Below are positions 36,311 to 47,301 of a stretch of DNA of 64,000 nt, piece after piece (the first letter of the stretch is position 1; each line of letters begins with the position of its first letter). The notes below the pieces were generated by a model, which ran no database searches, was not told where the DNA came from, and was given only the letters and a program-made list of their open reading frames with translations. Origin of the DNA: Cenococcum geophilum 1.58 (taxonomy: Eukaryota > Ascomycota > Dothideomycetes > Gloniales > Gloniaceae); assembly GCA_001692895.1 (NCBI GenBank), contig KV748205.1, positions 186,001-250,000 of the forward strand. The letters run 5' to 3'. The position numbers were made by a program, and so were the translations under genes.

Positions 36311-38387
36311 ATGCCACTAAAAGCAGCTACTACTACGCTATTAACGGCGGCAACTACTTTAAGGCTAGGTGGCGACACTAGTATAGTAGATACTAACATA
36401 TAGTAACCTATAACGGTTAGATAATTATAAGAGATAGTTAACTAGTTAATAATAAACAATACAGCGCTAAAAGAAAGGGTTAATAGAATAAGAGTAGTAA
36501 AGATTAAGCTATTATTAATTAAAAGATACTTAGGAGAAAGATTAAAGCTTAAAGGATTCCTTATATAAATGTATTTTAAGGTTATATAAGAAGGAGCGAA
36601 GCTGCTAATACTTATAGATTAAATAGTATATATAGGACTATTCCTATTAGGAAGGGCACTTAAGTGGTTTAAGCCTTACCTTATGGAAATATAAGTAAAC
36701 GGGATAACAACTACTAATTAAGAGGTACGGTTTATATTCTTAAGCTAAAAAGGGTTTATAAAGTAACTTATATAAATATTTAGAGACCTAGAGGCAGTAA
36801 CTATAGCGGAAAGAAAACTTTAAGATATTATATAACGAACCTTAGCAATTAAGTATATAACGTAGTTTTAGACGCTAGCAATATAAGTTAAGTAGAATAA
36901 TAAGGCGCTTATAGTATAGTATAAATAAGGACTTAAGGCTAAAGTCTAGGATGTAATTATTCTAATAAAAGATGCGGATACCCTACGGGAGCTAATAGAT
37001 TAAGTAATTAAGATTAATAATTAGATCTACTAAAGGGAATAGGCTAAAAGAGGTTAGAATAAAGTTTTATAGTTATATAAGGCGCAGAGCATATAACAAC
37101 TAAAGCTAAATAGTATGGCGTAGAGCTAATAAACCTAAATAGTACTAAAGAAGCCTATAAAAGATAGAGTAAGAAACTATAAAAACCTAAAGGTTAAGGA
37201 TCTAGTAATTACAGGACTAAGGAGCAGAGGCTAAACTAGGGATCTTAGCAGCAGAAGACGTTTAGGCGGACTCTATAGTAAAGTTAATAGTTTAAAAATA
37301 GAGCTTATATAAATTATAGGAAATAAGGTTACTTTATAAGGGATTATAAAAATAGTTAAAATTATTATATAATAAAGGAAACCAGATTAATAGTAAAAGA
37401 CACATATATATAGAGGGATAATAGTATACTACGAGGAACAAAAGATTGTTTAATTAAAAGTTTCGCGTTTTATTATAATAACATATACTAAATTTATAAA
37501 GACGTTAAGTATAGTGTAAGCTATTAGCTATAAAAGCTAAAATCCTTAAAGTATAGAGGAACTAATAAACTAGTTCGCAGATTGGATATTAAAGATAATA
37601 AGTTTAATATAGGCGAAACATTCTATAATAATAAGGTAATAAAAGTAGCTTATTAGAAGTATATAGACCTTAAAGATATTATAAAAGAGGTAGAGGATAA
37701 TTCCACTATAGAATAGGGAATATTAGTAGGGATTAAGACCCTACTAGACATAATGTCTATCGCTTCGCAAGACGCAAGAGAAGTAGAACAGTAAACCACT
37801 TTAGTACTTAATAAAGGCAAAAGGCCAAAGGCTTAAGATTCTTAAGATGAGATAAGAGACGACTAAGACTCTTAAGAAGAGATAAGGTATACTTAAGGAC
37901 CTATAATAGATAGCAACCAATAGAGTAGGGCAATAGCTTAGTTTAAAGATATACGAATAAGCTTGGGATAGAGTTTCCTATAGGTATAAGACTCTTAAGA
38001 TAAGATAAGAATACCTAAGCCTAGTTGGACTAAGGTAGGAGTAAAGCTTAAGATAGAAGTAAGCTTAGGATTGAGAATCCTATAGGACTAAAATTTTAAG
38101 ATATAAATAAGGACTATTAATAAGATTAAGAAGTAAGAAGACTTTAAAAATCTACTTATAAGACGCGAAAAGAAAGAAACTATAGAGGAGTTTAGAGTAA
38201 GAATTACCTTATAACAAGAATAGAAACTAAATAAAAGGTTTAGTATATTAGGCCGTATAAGGGACAAAATACTTATATAAAGAATTACTAATAGGCCTAG
38301 AGTAGGCACACTAAGAGCTAAGTAGCTTACTAAACTAAAACAAGAAGAGGATTTAGGGATTTTAATTAGGTTTAAGGAATGATATAT
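36311..38387 (+). pseudogene. Gypsy B gag (copy 2), first part
   Basis: ATG at 36311, equivalent to 58974 in the complete copy. The product begins MPLKAATTT. A helical Gag core follows at about 36460-37050: RALKWFKPYL at about 36660 fits the retrotransposon Gag motif 'G.A..W..' and is followed by a Gln-rich helix and QYKQGLKAKVQD-like sequence. A basic region rich in Arg/Ser lies near 37190-37270. Stops are TAG/TAA throughout. The reading continues past the copia insertion at 44674-45060. Confidence 0.75.
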
Positions 38388-38573
38388 TATTGGGAATGAG
38401 GTAAGTTGCCGTCGCATGAAGCATATTGCCGTCACGTGTCGACGTGGCCCTAGCGTGGTAAGGAACCTTAAGTTCCTCACCCCTTTCCTTATTCCTATTA
38501 ACAAGAATTAACCAACATTACTGTAACCCTACTCGAGTAGTCGTTATTAGTGAGTCACTCTGTATTTTTAATA
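38388..38573 (+). repeat. 5' LTR of the copia element
   Basis: 186 bp, TATTGGGAATG to TTTTTAATA; the inverted ends are TGTTGG...CCAACA before mutation. All differences from the 3' LTR that I can see (about fifteen) are transitions. A short hairpin GGAACCTTAAGTTCC lies in the middle. Confidence 0.93.
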
Positions 38574-38770
38574 CTGATTAGTGGTTAAATACACAGTCAA
38601 CTATAGAGCAGCTAGGTTTTTAAATAGAAGAGATAGTCTTGTGTAGGGGTGCTATATGCGCTTATATGGAATGGATCCCGGTAATACTGTGCTACCTTAA
38701 ACTTGCGGAAAACTAGTAATAGAAGTGTTACTAAGTACTAGGAGATACTAAGTTGCGTCTATTATATAGA

Positions 38771-38952
38771 ACAACCACGTTTACAAAGATTTAGTTAAGT
38801 ACTTTAGGTCAGAAGTGTTACTAAACCTACGGTCCTAAAATTAACGTCTGAAACGCGTTAAACAACTACGCATATAAAGATTTGGTTGAGTACTTTAGGT
38901 TAGAAGTGTTACTAAACCTACGGTCCTAAAGTTAATGTCCAAAACGCGTTAA
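38771..38952. repeat. Tandem 91-bp duplication in the copia leader
   Basis: Two copies (38771-38861 and 38862-38952) starting ACAACNACG and ending ACGCGTTAA, between the 5' LTR and the gag-pol start. Confidence 0.88.
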
Positions 38953-39058
38953 TAATATCTTAATTGCCTACCTTTTAACAGCAAACCTACGAGATTCTAT
39001 AAAGCTAAAAACCCTACCTACCTTTGACGTATAATACCCCGTTAATTTTATACCTACT

Positions 39059-42000
39059 ATGGCGTTAACCTACCTAAAGAAGTACGAGAAAAGCATTAAC
39101 CTGGAGACGTGGGATATAGATATTGACCCTATAAACGCCGAGGAACAGGACCTAAATGGATTCTTAGTATACTGTATAGTACACTATATAGATAGCGAAT
39201 ATAATAATACTGAGCTATAGTGTTGTATAAAGGAGGACTTTATTAGATGGATAAAGGAAATATAGGCTTTTGCGAAGAAGGACGTTGTATAAGACTTCCG
39301 TAACTTCCTTTAGGAGAATAGAGTATTTGTCCCTATGGATAGGGGTATTATTAGAAATAATATCTAGGAGTAAGTTATTAATGTAAAAGAAGAGCACGAA
39401 TAGACTTTATAAGAGGTTAAGCACTAACTACGCACTAAGAGGAAGCTTAACTTATGATGGAATCCAAATGATACGCTAATAGAGACGCGCTTTAATTCCA
39501 TTACTCTAGGTATAAGTTCTCACGTTCTGTATCTATCGCTTCTACCTCTATCTCTAGCTCCCTAGGATCTACTAATTTAACTAGTAATGTTAACTACTAC
39601 CCCTTAAGAGCAAGCGCAAGATCCCTTTGCTTTATGATTTAATAACCTTTAAACTCTACTATAGGAAGATTAGGTATTACGCCGTGTTCTACTAAGCCCT
39701 ATATCTCTACTGCAGCCTATAAAGTAATCCCTACCTTAATCTTTAATATAATTTTAACGTGGTTTAATACCACTCGGAGGCACCTTAAAAATGCTTATAG
39801 AGCTTATAAAGCTTTATACGGACTAGGAGAAGAAGTTTAGTGGGGAACTATATAATATCCTTAATTCGAAGCTGCGTATCTTTTATAACTATTATTAGAA
39901 GGTTAGACTAGAACCTAACTAATATTATAACGCCTATTCTATTATGCTTAAGGGCCGCGCTAGTACCTTCTATTATAATTATTTAGCAGGAAAAGGATAT
40001 AATTTTAACCGAATAATATATAAGATAAGATGCCACTTTAAAATAGAAGAGAATAAGCAGTAATATATATTAGAGTGAAGAGAGACTACCTTTTTAAGAA
40101 TTATTGCTACGAACCCAGGTGTCTCTTGGCTTAATTATCTTTAAAAGCTCTTTAATTAACTTTAGATAATTTAGCGTGGTTTATCCGAATTATATTAAGA
40201 GGACCTTAGCCTACGCGATTAAGTTATTAGCGTATGCCGAGGTATTAAAGAATATAATCTTGCTCTCTTTAACCCTATAAGTACTTATAAAGGAGTGTGT
40301 GCTTAATTAAAATCCTTTATTGGCACCGCTCTATGCTCTTAAGAAGTACAGCAATTTAATACCCAACTTTAACCTACCTTGATTGACCTGGCTGACCAAC
40401 ACGATTATAACTAGACTAATTGAACATATAGTAGACGTGGTAGGGGATACGGTAAAGGGTATGATTAACGTTAACTATAAGGCAATTATGGAGGTCCTTA
40501 TAGAGGTTCACTTTAGAGCGATTATTAGAAGAAGTACTACGTTTATAAGAAGCCAAATTGCTAGTTAACTAGACACCCTCTTAATAGACAAAAGGAGGTA
40601 TATAATAGGTTTCGCTAAAGCATACAAAACGTTGGAAACTAAGAGGTTATTATAGCCTATTTCTAAAACTTCCTGGTTTAATATAAAGGTGAAGAAGATC
40701 TTAAGGGTAAGGTTAACGAGGCCGAATAGCTCCTTATGGATATAGAAATTAAGGACTACTCTTCTAACTAATACTTCACTGAGTATAGTAAGGTAAATGG
40801 TATATAAACCGTTGCCATCCTTAATAACCAATCTACGCTCCATTTTATTATAAAGTTAGATATCTTTAACGAGCTAAAGGAAAGTTCCGCGTTCTCCTTT
40901 AATAATAGATACTTGGTGAACGTCTTCTATAGTATTATACTAGATACTAGAGCTGTAGGAGTATCTATAGTAGGAGAGCCTTAAGTTTAAGCTCTTTAGC
41001 AGCTTAATAGCTCTATTTAAATTAACTAATTAATAGTAGGCTAATATACAATTCGCTTTAGTAAGGGTACTGCGATCTCTTTTAGTATAATTAAGGTCTA
41101 AACCCTATTAGGATATATTACTTTCTATATTATCCCTATAAATACCCTATTCCTATTCTATATCTAAGATATAAATAAATTAGGTGTTAAGCTTAATAAC
41201 CTTAAGAATATGCTTGTCTAGGGAGATAGTTGGGTGCCCGTTATACGTAAGTAGGGTTACCCTTAGTTGCTCCTTTAACAGCTAGAAAGGAGCGTTGCTT
41301 AGAGCCACCTAACTAAGTTAGAGTTACGTTAATTACACTATCGTTTTGGCCACCTATCTGTTTACTGATTGCTTAGGGTCCTTTAGTAAGTAGGTTATAA
41401 AGTTAAGGTTAAGGTGATTAAATATCTTATAAAGTACTGCTACTACTACTAAATAAACCAGAAGTCCCTTAGCCGATTTAAGTTTACTCTTAAAGATAAC
41501 TATAACTTTAACTTCTGTATTATTATAGATGTTATATATCTTAGCGGCAAGCTAGTACTCTAAGTTGTTAACTTCTTAACCTCTTTCTAAGCCGCACGCT
41601 TTTTAAAAGATATATTAGCTAGGAACGTATAAGATACTCTTTAATTATGCTGGATTAATATCTACCTAGGACCCCCTAATTAAATCGTTTATAATATAGG
41701 AAAGAACTTCTTATCTACGGAGTTTTAATAATAGGTAAAGGTAATAATAATTAAGGTTAAGGAAGTTCCCGTTAAGGCATATAATAGTATTAGAAAAGTA
41801 GAACGATATTATACGCTATTACGCCGTGTATATAAGATTATTTCTTTAGAACTAGAGAGTGCTAGCGAAGAGCTTATTCTATAGATGGCTGTTAAGGCTA
41901 TTAATGATACCGCTAGCCTAGATAGGCTTGTACCTACGTTGCTAGTCTTTAGCGCCTACCCTTAAATAACTAATAATTCTCTACTATCTCCCTCTATTAT

Positions 42001-44113
42001 GTAATAAGCTAAGGCTATTTATAAGGCAATAAAGGAGGTGCGATGTCTCTATGCTACGCGCTAGGTTAATAACGTACTAGAAATAAGAAATGGCCTAAAT
42101 ACCTTAACTACGCTTAATCTGCTACTCTAATCGGAGGTATATGTATAGCGTAAAAAGGGAGGATAGTTAGGCCTATATAAACTTATTATAATTAATAGTT
42201 AAACTTATACTCTTTAGATGCCCTATAGACCCACTTAATTCCGCTTAACTATTGTTAAGCCCTACTATAGGGATAATAGCTCTAAGCCTTTATAGGATGC
42301 CCTAGAGGATACCCTAGAGGAGAACTCTAATTAACGTGCTCTAGAAGGCGAAGGCGATTCTAATATAATTGTAGTAGACGTACCGCAACTATGACGCGGT
42401 AGAGGTCGCCTAAAGGGATTATAAAATTGCTAATATCTTATTAATTTTAAAGAGTAATTTGTTACCGCTATTGAGAATAGAGATAAACTATTAATGGCCT
42501 TTATAACAGCTAAAGAGAAGGCTAACTTTAAACTTGTAAAATAGCTTTAAAAGGAAAGCCGTATTATAACTCTAGGAGCTCCTTTCTAAGCATCTAATAA
42601 GCAGGAGATTGACGGTTTTATTATAAGAGGAGTCTTTAAATTTAAGAAATATGACCCTACTAAGTTTAATGGAGTCCGTATATTTAAGTTAAGAATAGTT
42701 AATAAGATTAAAGGCAAAGCTACTAATACCCCATTTAAGAAGTTAAGGCTAGTTATTTAAGGTTATAATAATAACGGTAAGGAAGTAATCCTTATGTAAT
42801 CCCCTATAATTTAATAAGCTAGTTAATAAGTTATTATTACGCTAGCTCCCTCCTTAATAAAGAATGGGATGGCGGTTTACCTATAAGATATTACTTAGGC
42901 CTACACCTAATTAGAGACGCGCCTTTAGCGCTTAATACTAGCATACCTTCTAGAGTAAATTCGCCACTAATATCCTAAGGATATGATTATAGTCGTACTT
43001 AAGCCATTATATGGAATTGTAGAGGTAGGAACTTATTAGTAGGCTACCTATAGTAAGCACTATAAGGAGAAGCTTTTAATGACTACTTCTATATTTGATC
43101 CCTGCTTCCTTATTATAACTACGGGAACTCTATTTAGAATTGTTGGTATATAAACGGATGATATAATTATCTTAGGAGACGACCAATTCTTAGCTCTTGA
43201 AGAAGATAAGCTAGTAAAGGTAAACCTTATAGTAAAGCCAAAGGAAAGACTTAACTTAGTAATACTATTACCCTTTAATAGATGTATCCTCTCCCTAAAT
43301 AAGGGCTCTATTGCTCTACGCTAGAAGGGTTAAGGTAAGAAGATTAACGTTATTAATGTTAATTCTCTGAAGTAAGGATATGTGGAGTAACGCGCTTACG
43401 GAGCTTATATGGCTTCTATTTATTAACCTAAGGCTTCCTTTAATCTCTCTATTGCTGCTTAATACTAGGAACTAACTAAGGATAATGTTTTTGCCCTAAA
43501 TAAGCGTCTTTTTTAGTAAATAAACTATCTTAATAGGGGACTACTCTATGTGCCTATTAACCTTCCTACCGCTAAGCTCTTTGTATTTATTAATAGATTA
43601 TTTATAAATAATAAAGATTTTAGCTCTTAGCTAGGATATAAGATTATTATTGTGAACGAATCTACTGGAGAGAATAACTTTATAATCTATAGTAACCTTA
43701 TCTATTAGAGCTTAACTAAGAGTAAGCGCGTTACTTGAAGCGTTTTAGCGTTAGAGATATATAGAATAGTTAGTGGAGTTAATATGGCAATTGCAATTGG
43801 AATTACCCTTAAGATGATTATAAACCGGCTTAAACTTCTTACTATCCCTATAATTGTATACACCGACTTATATTCCCTTTATAAGTGTTTAATTAAGCTT
43901 AGTATTATAAAGGAAAAGCATCTTATAATTGATATTATGGCACTTTAGTAGTCCTATAAGTGTTAAGAACTCTTTAAAATCTAATGGATTAATAACTAAA
44001 ATAACCTAGCAGATATAATGACGAAGGTAAACCTAAATAAGGCATTAGAGACGTTTATTAATATAAATACTCTATATATACGAGTTAAAGGTTAGGTTAA
44101 AAGGGAAATTTAA
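39059..44113 (+). pseudogene. Copia gag-pol polyprotein
   Basis: ATG at 39059 (MALTYLKKYEKSINLETWDI) and a terminal TAA at 44111-44113 are in the same frame, 1684 codons apart. The internal stops are overwhelmingly TAG/TAA at Gln/Trp-type positions, so the frame is essentially indel-free. Domains: Gag (39059-40700), pre-integrase (LHYRFGHLSVYRL, about 41330), integrase core (about 41500-41900; first Asp in CIIIDVIYLSGK, and a KVERYYTLLRR segment for the Glu region), a basic RRGRGRLKG tail at about 42395, reverse transcriptase (about 42600-43300; VYL.DITQAYTQ, FDPCFLI, and the active-site TDDIIILGDDQF, intact Asp pair at about 43157), and RNase H (about 43550-44050; SKRVTQSVLALEIY, YTDLYSLYKCL, NNLADIMTKV). 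A typical fungal copia; inactive. Confidence 0.93.
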
Positions 44114-44235
44114 AGAAGTTAAGATTTTATAAAACTTTAACCGCCGGTTAAAGTTGTTTAATTAGTTAGATCCTTGCTAAGAGCGCCACGCCTAATTAAT
44201 TTAGGTGGTGGTGTAGACTTCTACCAACCAATTAG

Positions 44236-44262
44236 GATTTTCTATGCCCGGCATAGAAAATC
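44236..44262 (+). other. Perfect 13-bp hairpin in the copia 3' region
   Basis: Arms GATTTTCTATGCC and GGCATAGAAAATC around a single C. The same structure, with 14-bp arms and the same flanks, lies in the 3' region of the second copia element at 48769-48797. Confidence 0.85.
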
Positions 44263-44339
44263 GCCATTAGCTCGCTTACTACTAGCGTCTTAGCGGCCTA
44301 CCCGTCTTCGCGTTATCCACCAAATTCTACCAACTGCCG

Positions 44340-44440
44340 CATTGTTGTATATCGTCTGGTTTTGTCGTATATTGTCTGGTTTTGTTATATATTGTCTGGT
44401 TTTGTTACATATTGTCTGGTATTGTTGTATACTGTCTGTT
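44340..44440. repeat. 20-bp tandem repeat upstream of the copia 3' LTR
   Basis: Five copies of GTATATTGTCTGGTTTTGTT, followed by a TA run and a purine-rich stretch (AAAAAGAAGAG, 44465-44475) that could serve as the polypurine tract. Spurious ORFs at 44382-44621 overlap this and the LTR. Confidence 0.88.
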
Positions 44441-44482
44441 TATATATATATATATAGCAACCATAAAAAGAAGAGTTGCCAG

Positions 44483-44668
44483 TGTTGGGAATGAGGCAAG
44501 TTGCCGTCGCATAAAGCATATTGCCGTCACGTGTCGACGTGGCCCTAGCGTGGTGAGGAACCTTAAGTTCCTTACCCCTTTCCTCATTCCTATTAACAAG
44601 AATCAACTAACATCACTGTAACCCTACTCGAGTAGTCGTTATTGGTAAGTCACCCTGTGTTTCCAATA
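44483..44668 (+). repeat. 3' LTR of the copia element
   Basis: 186 bp, TGTTGGGAATG to TTTCCAATA, followed by the TATAT duplication. It keeps more original C and G positions than the 5' LTR at the ends. Confidence 0.93.
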
Positions 44669-44673
44669 TATAT

Positions 44674-45083
44674 AAAGGGCTATTATAACGTAGTAATAAG
44701 AAGATACTTCCTTACGGATAAGCTGTATATACTTAAAGGGTTATACTAAAAGTGGTATAGATAATAATATAATAACAAGTAGAAAGATTTCTATATATAG
44801 TTAGATAAAAAAGTTATTTAAGACTACCTAATTATAGAAAAGGCTATAAGTTATATTAAAGGAGCCTTAATTATAACATTAAAAGATCTAGAGGAGTAAT
44901 TAGAGGACTAGAGAAGCGAGAGGCAAATCTTAGTACCTATGAATAAAGTTATAACGCTTAGATTAATATAAGAAAGGTTTAAACTTAAGGACGAAAATAA
45001 GCTAAGAGTTAACCTAAGATACTAAGTATATTATATATTAGTATAGATTATATATATAGATAATATATATAATATATATAGAG
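44674..45083 (+). pseudogene. Gypsy B gag (copy 2), continuation
   Basis: Sequence resumes after the copia duplication and aligns with the minus strand of the complete copy at about 56740-56390. It is rich in Lys/Arg/Glu after translation and ends at the small inverted-repeat element. Confidence 0.75.
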
Positions 45084-45307
45084 TACCATCAGGAAATTTT
45101 TTTTGGGGCTCGTTGTTGCGGTTTGCGGCAAATTGCCACAAACCGTACGGTTGCGGCAGGTGGATATGGTCGATAGCAATTTGCGCAAAACGCACGTTTT
45201 GCAACAAGTTTGCAGTACCCTAACAGCAATTTACGCGTTTTGCAANAAATTTGCAGCACCTAATAGCAAATTACGGCAAAATGCTACCCTATAAATAAAT
45301 AGTACGC

Positions 45308-45463
45308 AAACTGTACGAATTATACAAATTATAAAAACTATACGAATTGTACGAATTATATAAATTGTACGAATTGTACGAATTGTACGAATTGTACGAA
45401 TTGTACGAATTGTACGAATTGTACGAATTGTACGAATTGTAAAAACTGTACAAATTGTAACTA
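45308..45463. repeat. 9-bp tandem array GTACGAATT
   Basis: About seventeen copies, degenerate at the edges (TATAAATT, GTAAAAACT) and nearly perfect in the middle. A nine-base period gives an artificial Arg-Thr-Ile-repeat ORF on the minus strand. Confidence 0.92.
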
Positions 45464-45620
45464 TATAAATTAGAATTATATTATATAATAACCAAATTAT
45501 CACATATTTCCATAGATTTCTGTAGTATACTTTTAAATATATTTATATTATAACTATATAAAATGTAGAGCTATCTACTTTAGGCGTTAAGGGGAAGCCT
45601 TTCGCGGAGGCTCTAAATCA

Positions 45621-45750
45621 TCTGCCTACCTACCTACCTGCCTGCCTGCCTGCCTGCCTGCCTGCTTGCCTACCTACCTACCTACCTACCTACCTGTCTG
45701 TCTGTCTATGCCTACCTATCTGTACCTACCTGTCTGTGCCTACCTGTCTA
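45621..45750. repeat. CCTA/CCTG/TCTG tetranucleotide array
   Basis: Runs of CCTA, CCTG and TCTG in blocks. The C/T and A/G alternatives separate into blocks rather than being random, as replication slippage would produce. Confidence 0.92.
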
Positions 45751-45819
45751 TGTCACCTTGATTCGATCGATCGATCGAATCGTTTATCGTATTCGCTGGC
45801 TGGTCGTTCGAACGGTTGT

Positions 45820-46190
45820 CGTGTGGCTCTGGCGACGGTCGTGTGGCGATGACGACGGTCGTCTAGCTCTGGCGACGGTCATCTGGCTCTGACGACGGTC
45901 GTCTAGCTCTGGCGATGGTCATCTGGCTCCGGCGACGGTCGTCCAGCTCTGGCGACGGTCATCTGGCTCCGGCCGACCGGTCGTCTAGCTCTGACGACGG
46001 TCGTCTGGCTCTGACGTTGTTCTAGCTCTGGCGACGGTTATCTGGCTCCAGCGACGGTCGTCCAGCTCTGGCGACGGTCATCTGGCTCCGGCGACCAGTC
46101 GTCTGGCTCTAACGACGGTCGTCTGGCTCTGACGGGTCGTCTAGCTCTAGCGACGGTCGTCTGGCTCCGGCGACGGTCGTCTGCTGGCTG
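45820..46190. repeat. 20-bp minisatellite GGCGACGGTCGTCTGGCTCT
   Basis: About eighteen copies alternating between GTCTGGCTCT and ATCTGGCTCC versions, giving a partial 40-bp higher-order period. CpG-rich and almost unmutated. Confidence 0.9.
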
Positions 46191-46354
46191 TCGTTCTGGT
46201 GTCTTCCTAGGTAGGGGAGGATGTAAGGAAGGGTAAAAAATGAGTGGCTACCTAGGTGTATATAGGGTATACTTGGCAGAGGCACGTGTAGAGGCTATCG
46301 GGAATATAGCGGGACCCGATAGTAGTGTGTTCGCGCGCACACCACACAAAGGCT

Positions 46355-47030
46355 TTTGGTAGAGCTTCGTGTAGAGGCCTCCGTATGCAGAGCTTCGCGC
46401 AGAGCCTCGTGTAGAGCTTCGCGCAGAGCCTCGTGCAGAGCCTCTATATGTAGAGCTTTGTGTAGAGCTTCGTAGAGCTTTATGCAGAGCTTCGTGTAGA
46501 GCTTCATATAGAGGCTTTGTGCAGAGCTTCGTGTAGAGCTTCGTGCAGAGCCTCTGTACGTAGAGCTTCGTGTAGAGCTTCGTGTAGAGCTTCGTGTAGA
46601 GCTTCGTGTAGAGCTTTGTGTAGAGCTTCGTGCAGAGCCTCGTGCAAAGCTTCGTGTAGAGCTTCGTGTAGAGCTTCGTGCAGAGCTTCGTGCACGAATT
46701 CGTGCAGAACTTCGTGTAGAGCCTCGTGCAGAGCCTCTGTACGCAGAGCTTTGTGTAGAGCCTCGTGTAAAAGCCTCGTGCAAAGCTTCGTGTAGAGCTT
46801 CGTGTAGAGCTTCGTGTAGAGCTTCGTGTAGAGCTTCGTGTAGAGCTTCGTGTAGAGCTTCGTGTAGAGCTTCGTGCAGAGCTTCGTGCAGAGCTTCGTG
46901 TAGAGCTTCGTGTAGAGCTTCGTGCAGAGCTTCGTGCAGAGCTTCGTGCAGAGCTTCGTGCAGAGCTTCGTGCAGAGCTTTATGTAAAGCCTCATGCAGA
47001 GCTTTATATAGAGCCTCATGCAGAGCCTCT
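46355..47030. repeat. 12-bp minisatellite GAGCTTCGTGTA
   Basis: More than fifty copies, with GTGCAGAGCCTC variants and a few longer interruptions (CTCTGTACGTAGAG). Overlapping ORFs on both strands (46295-47034) come only from the three-divisible period and are not genes. Confidence 0.92.
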
Positions 47031-47031
47031 G

Positions 47032-47298
47032 CATTAGGAAATTTTTTTTTTAGGCATATTGTTGCAAGCGAAAATTGGGGTCTGCAAAACCTGCGTAAGT
47101 CGCAATTTTAGTAATTTATGGCGATTTGCAGCAATTTGCTACAAATACATAGATAAGGCAGGCGCGTGCATAGGTAGCCTATGTGTTTGTAGCAAATTGC
47201 TGCAAATCGCCGCAAATTGCCAAATTTGCGACTTACGCAGGTTTTGCAGACCCCGATTTTCGTTTGCAACAACGTGCCCAAAAAAAAAATTCCTGATG
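47032..47298. repeat. Long inverted repeat (foldback) forming the right part of the small element
   Basis: Left arm from CATTAGGAAATTTT (47032), right arm ending AAAATTCCTGATG (47298). The arms match over about 110 bp, with the same words GTCTGCAAAACCTGCGTAAG and GCGATTTGCAGCAATTTGC. The left end reads TTAGG where the right end predicts TCAGG, a CA to TA change. The sequence could form a cruciform, or may be an independent MITE that shares its right end with the larger element. Confidence 0.82.
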
Positions 47299-47301
47299 TA
47301 C

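Larger units (their letters stand above)
38388..44668 (+). mobile_element. Complete Ty1/copia element with LTRs and target duplication
   Basis: 6281 bp bounded by two 186-bp LTRs, with TATAT immediately before (38383-38387) and after (44669-44673). It is inserted in gag of gypsy B copy 2, whose sequence continues across. Contents: 5' LTR, leader with a 91-bp duplication, one gag-pol reading frame, 3' region with a hairpin and a 20-bp tandem repeat, 3' LTR. Confidence 0.93.
35843..45083 (+). mobile_element. Gypsy element B, copy 2 (5' part), split by a copia element
   Basis: It starts with an LTR that matches the LTRs of the complete B copy at 51499-59438. It continues into gag to 38387, is interrupted by copia 38388-44668, and resumes at 44674 (after the second TATAT). 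It ends at the small inverted-repeat element at 45084. 44674-45060 aligns with the reverse complement of about 56390-56740 of the complete copy. The pol half and 3' LTR are missing from this locus. Confidence 0.85.
45087..47298. mobile_element. Non-autonomous inverted-repeat element filled with minisatellites
   Basis: Left end CATCAGGAAATTTTTTTTGG with CTCGTTGTTGC just inside; the right end, reverse-complemented, is CATCAGGAATTTTTTTTTTG with CACGTTGTTGC. Flanked by TAC on both sides (45084-45086, 47299-47301). Near each end are repeated GCxGCAAATTGC-like words in both orientations. The middle holds five different tandem arrays. No protein-coding gene: the long ORFs here are by-products of short-period repeats. 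Base composition is GC-richer than the surroundings and shows little RIP. The end motif (C-R-TCAGGAA) resembles that of the 19.8-kb element. Confidence 0.75.

Noticed and set aside
44382-44621. ORFs across the copia 3' region and LTR
   Set aside because: Overlap LTR and tandem repeat in three frames; the same LTR gives similar ORFs at 38088-38504.
45231-45503. Minus-strand ORF with Arg-Thr-Ile repeats
   Set aside because: By-product of the 9-bp GTACGAATT array.
46295-47034. Long ORFs on both strands with Thr-Lys-Leu or Ser-Arg repeats
   Set aside because: They follow from a 12-bp tandem repeat whose period is a multiple of three; all frames stay open and no domain is present.
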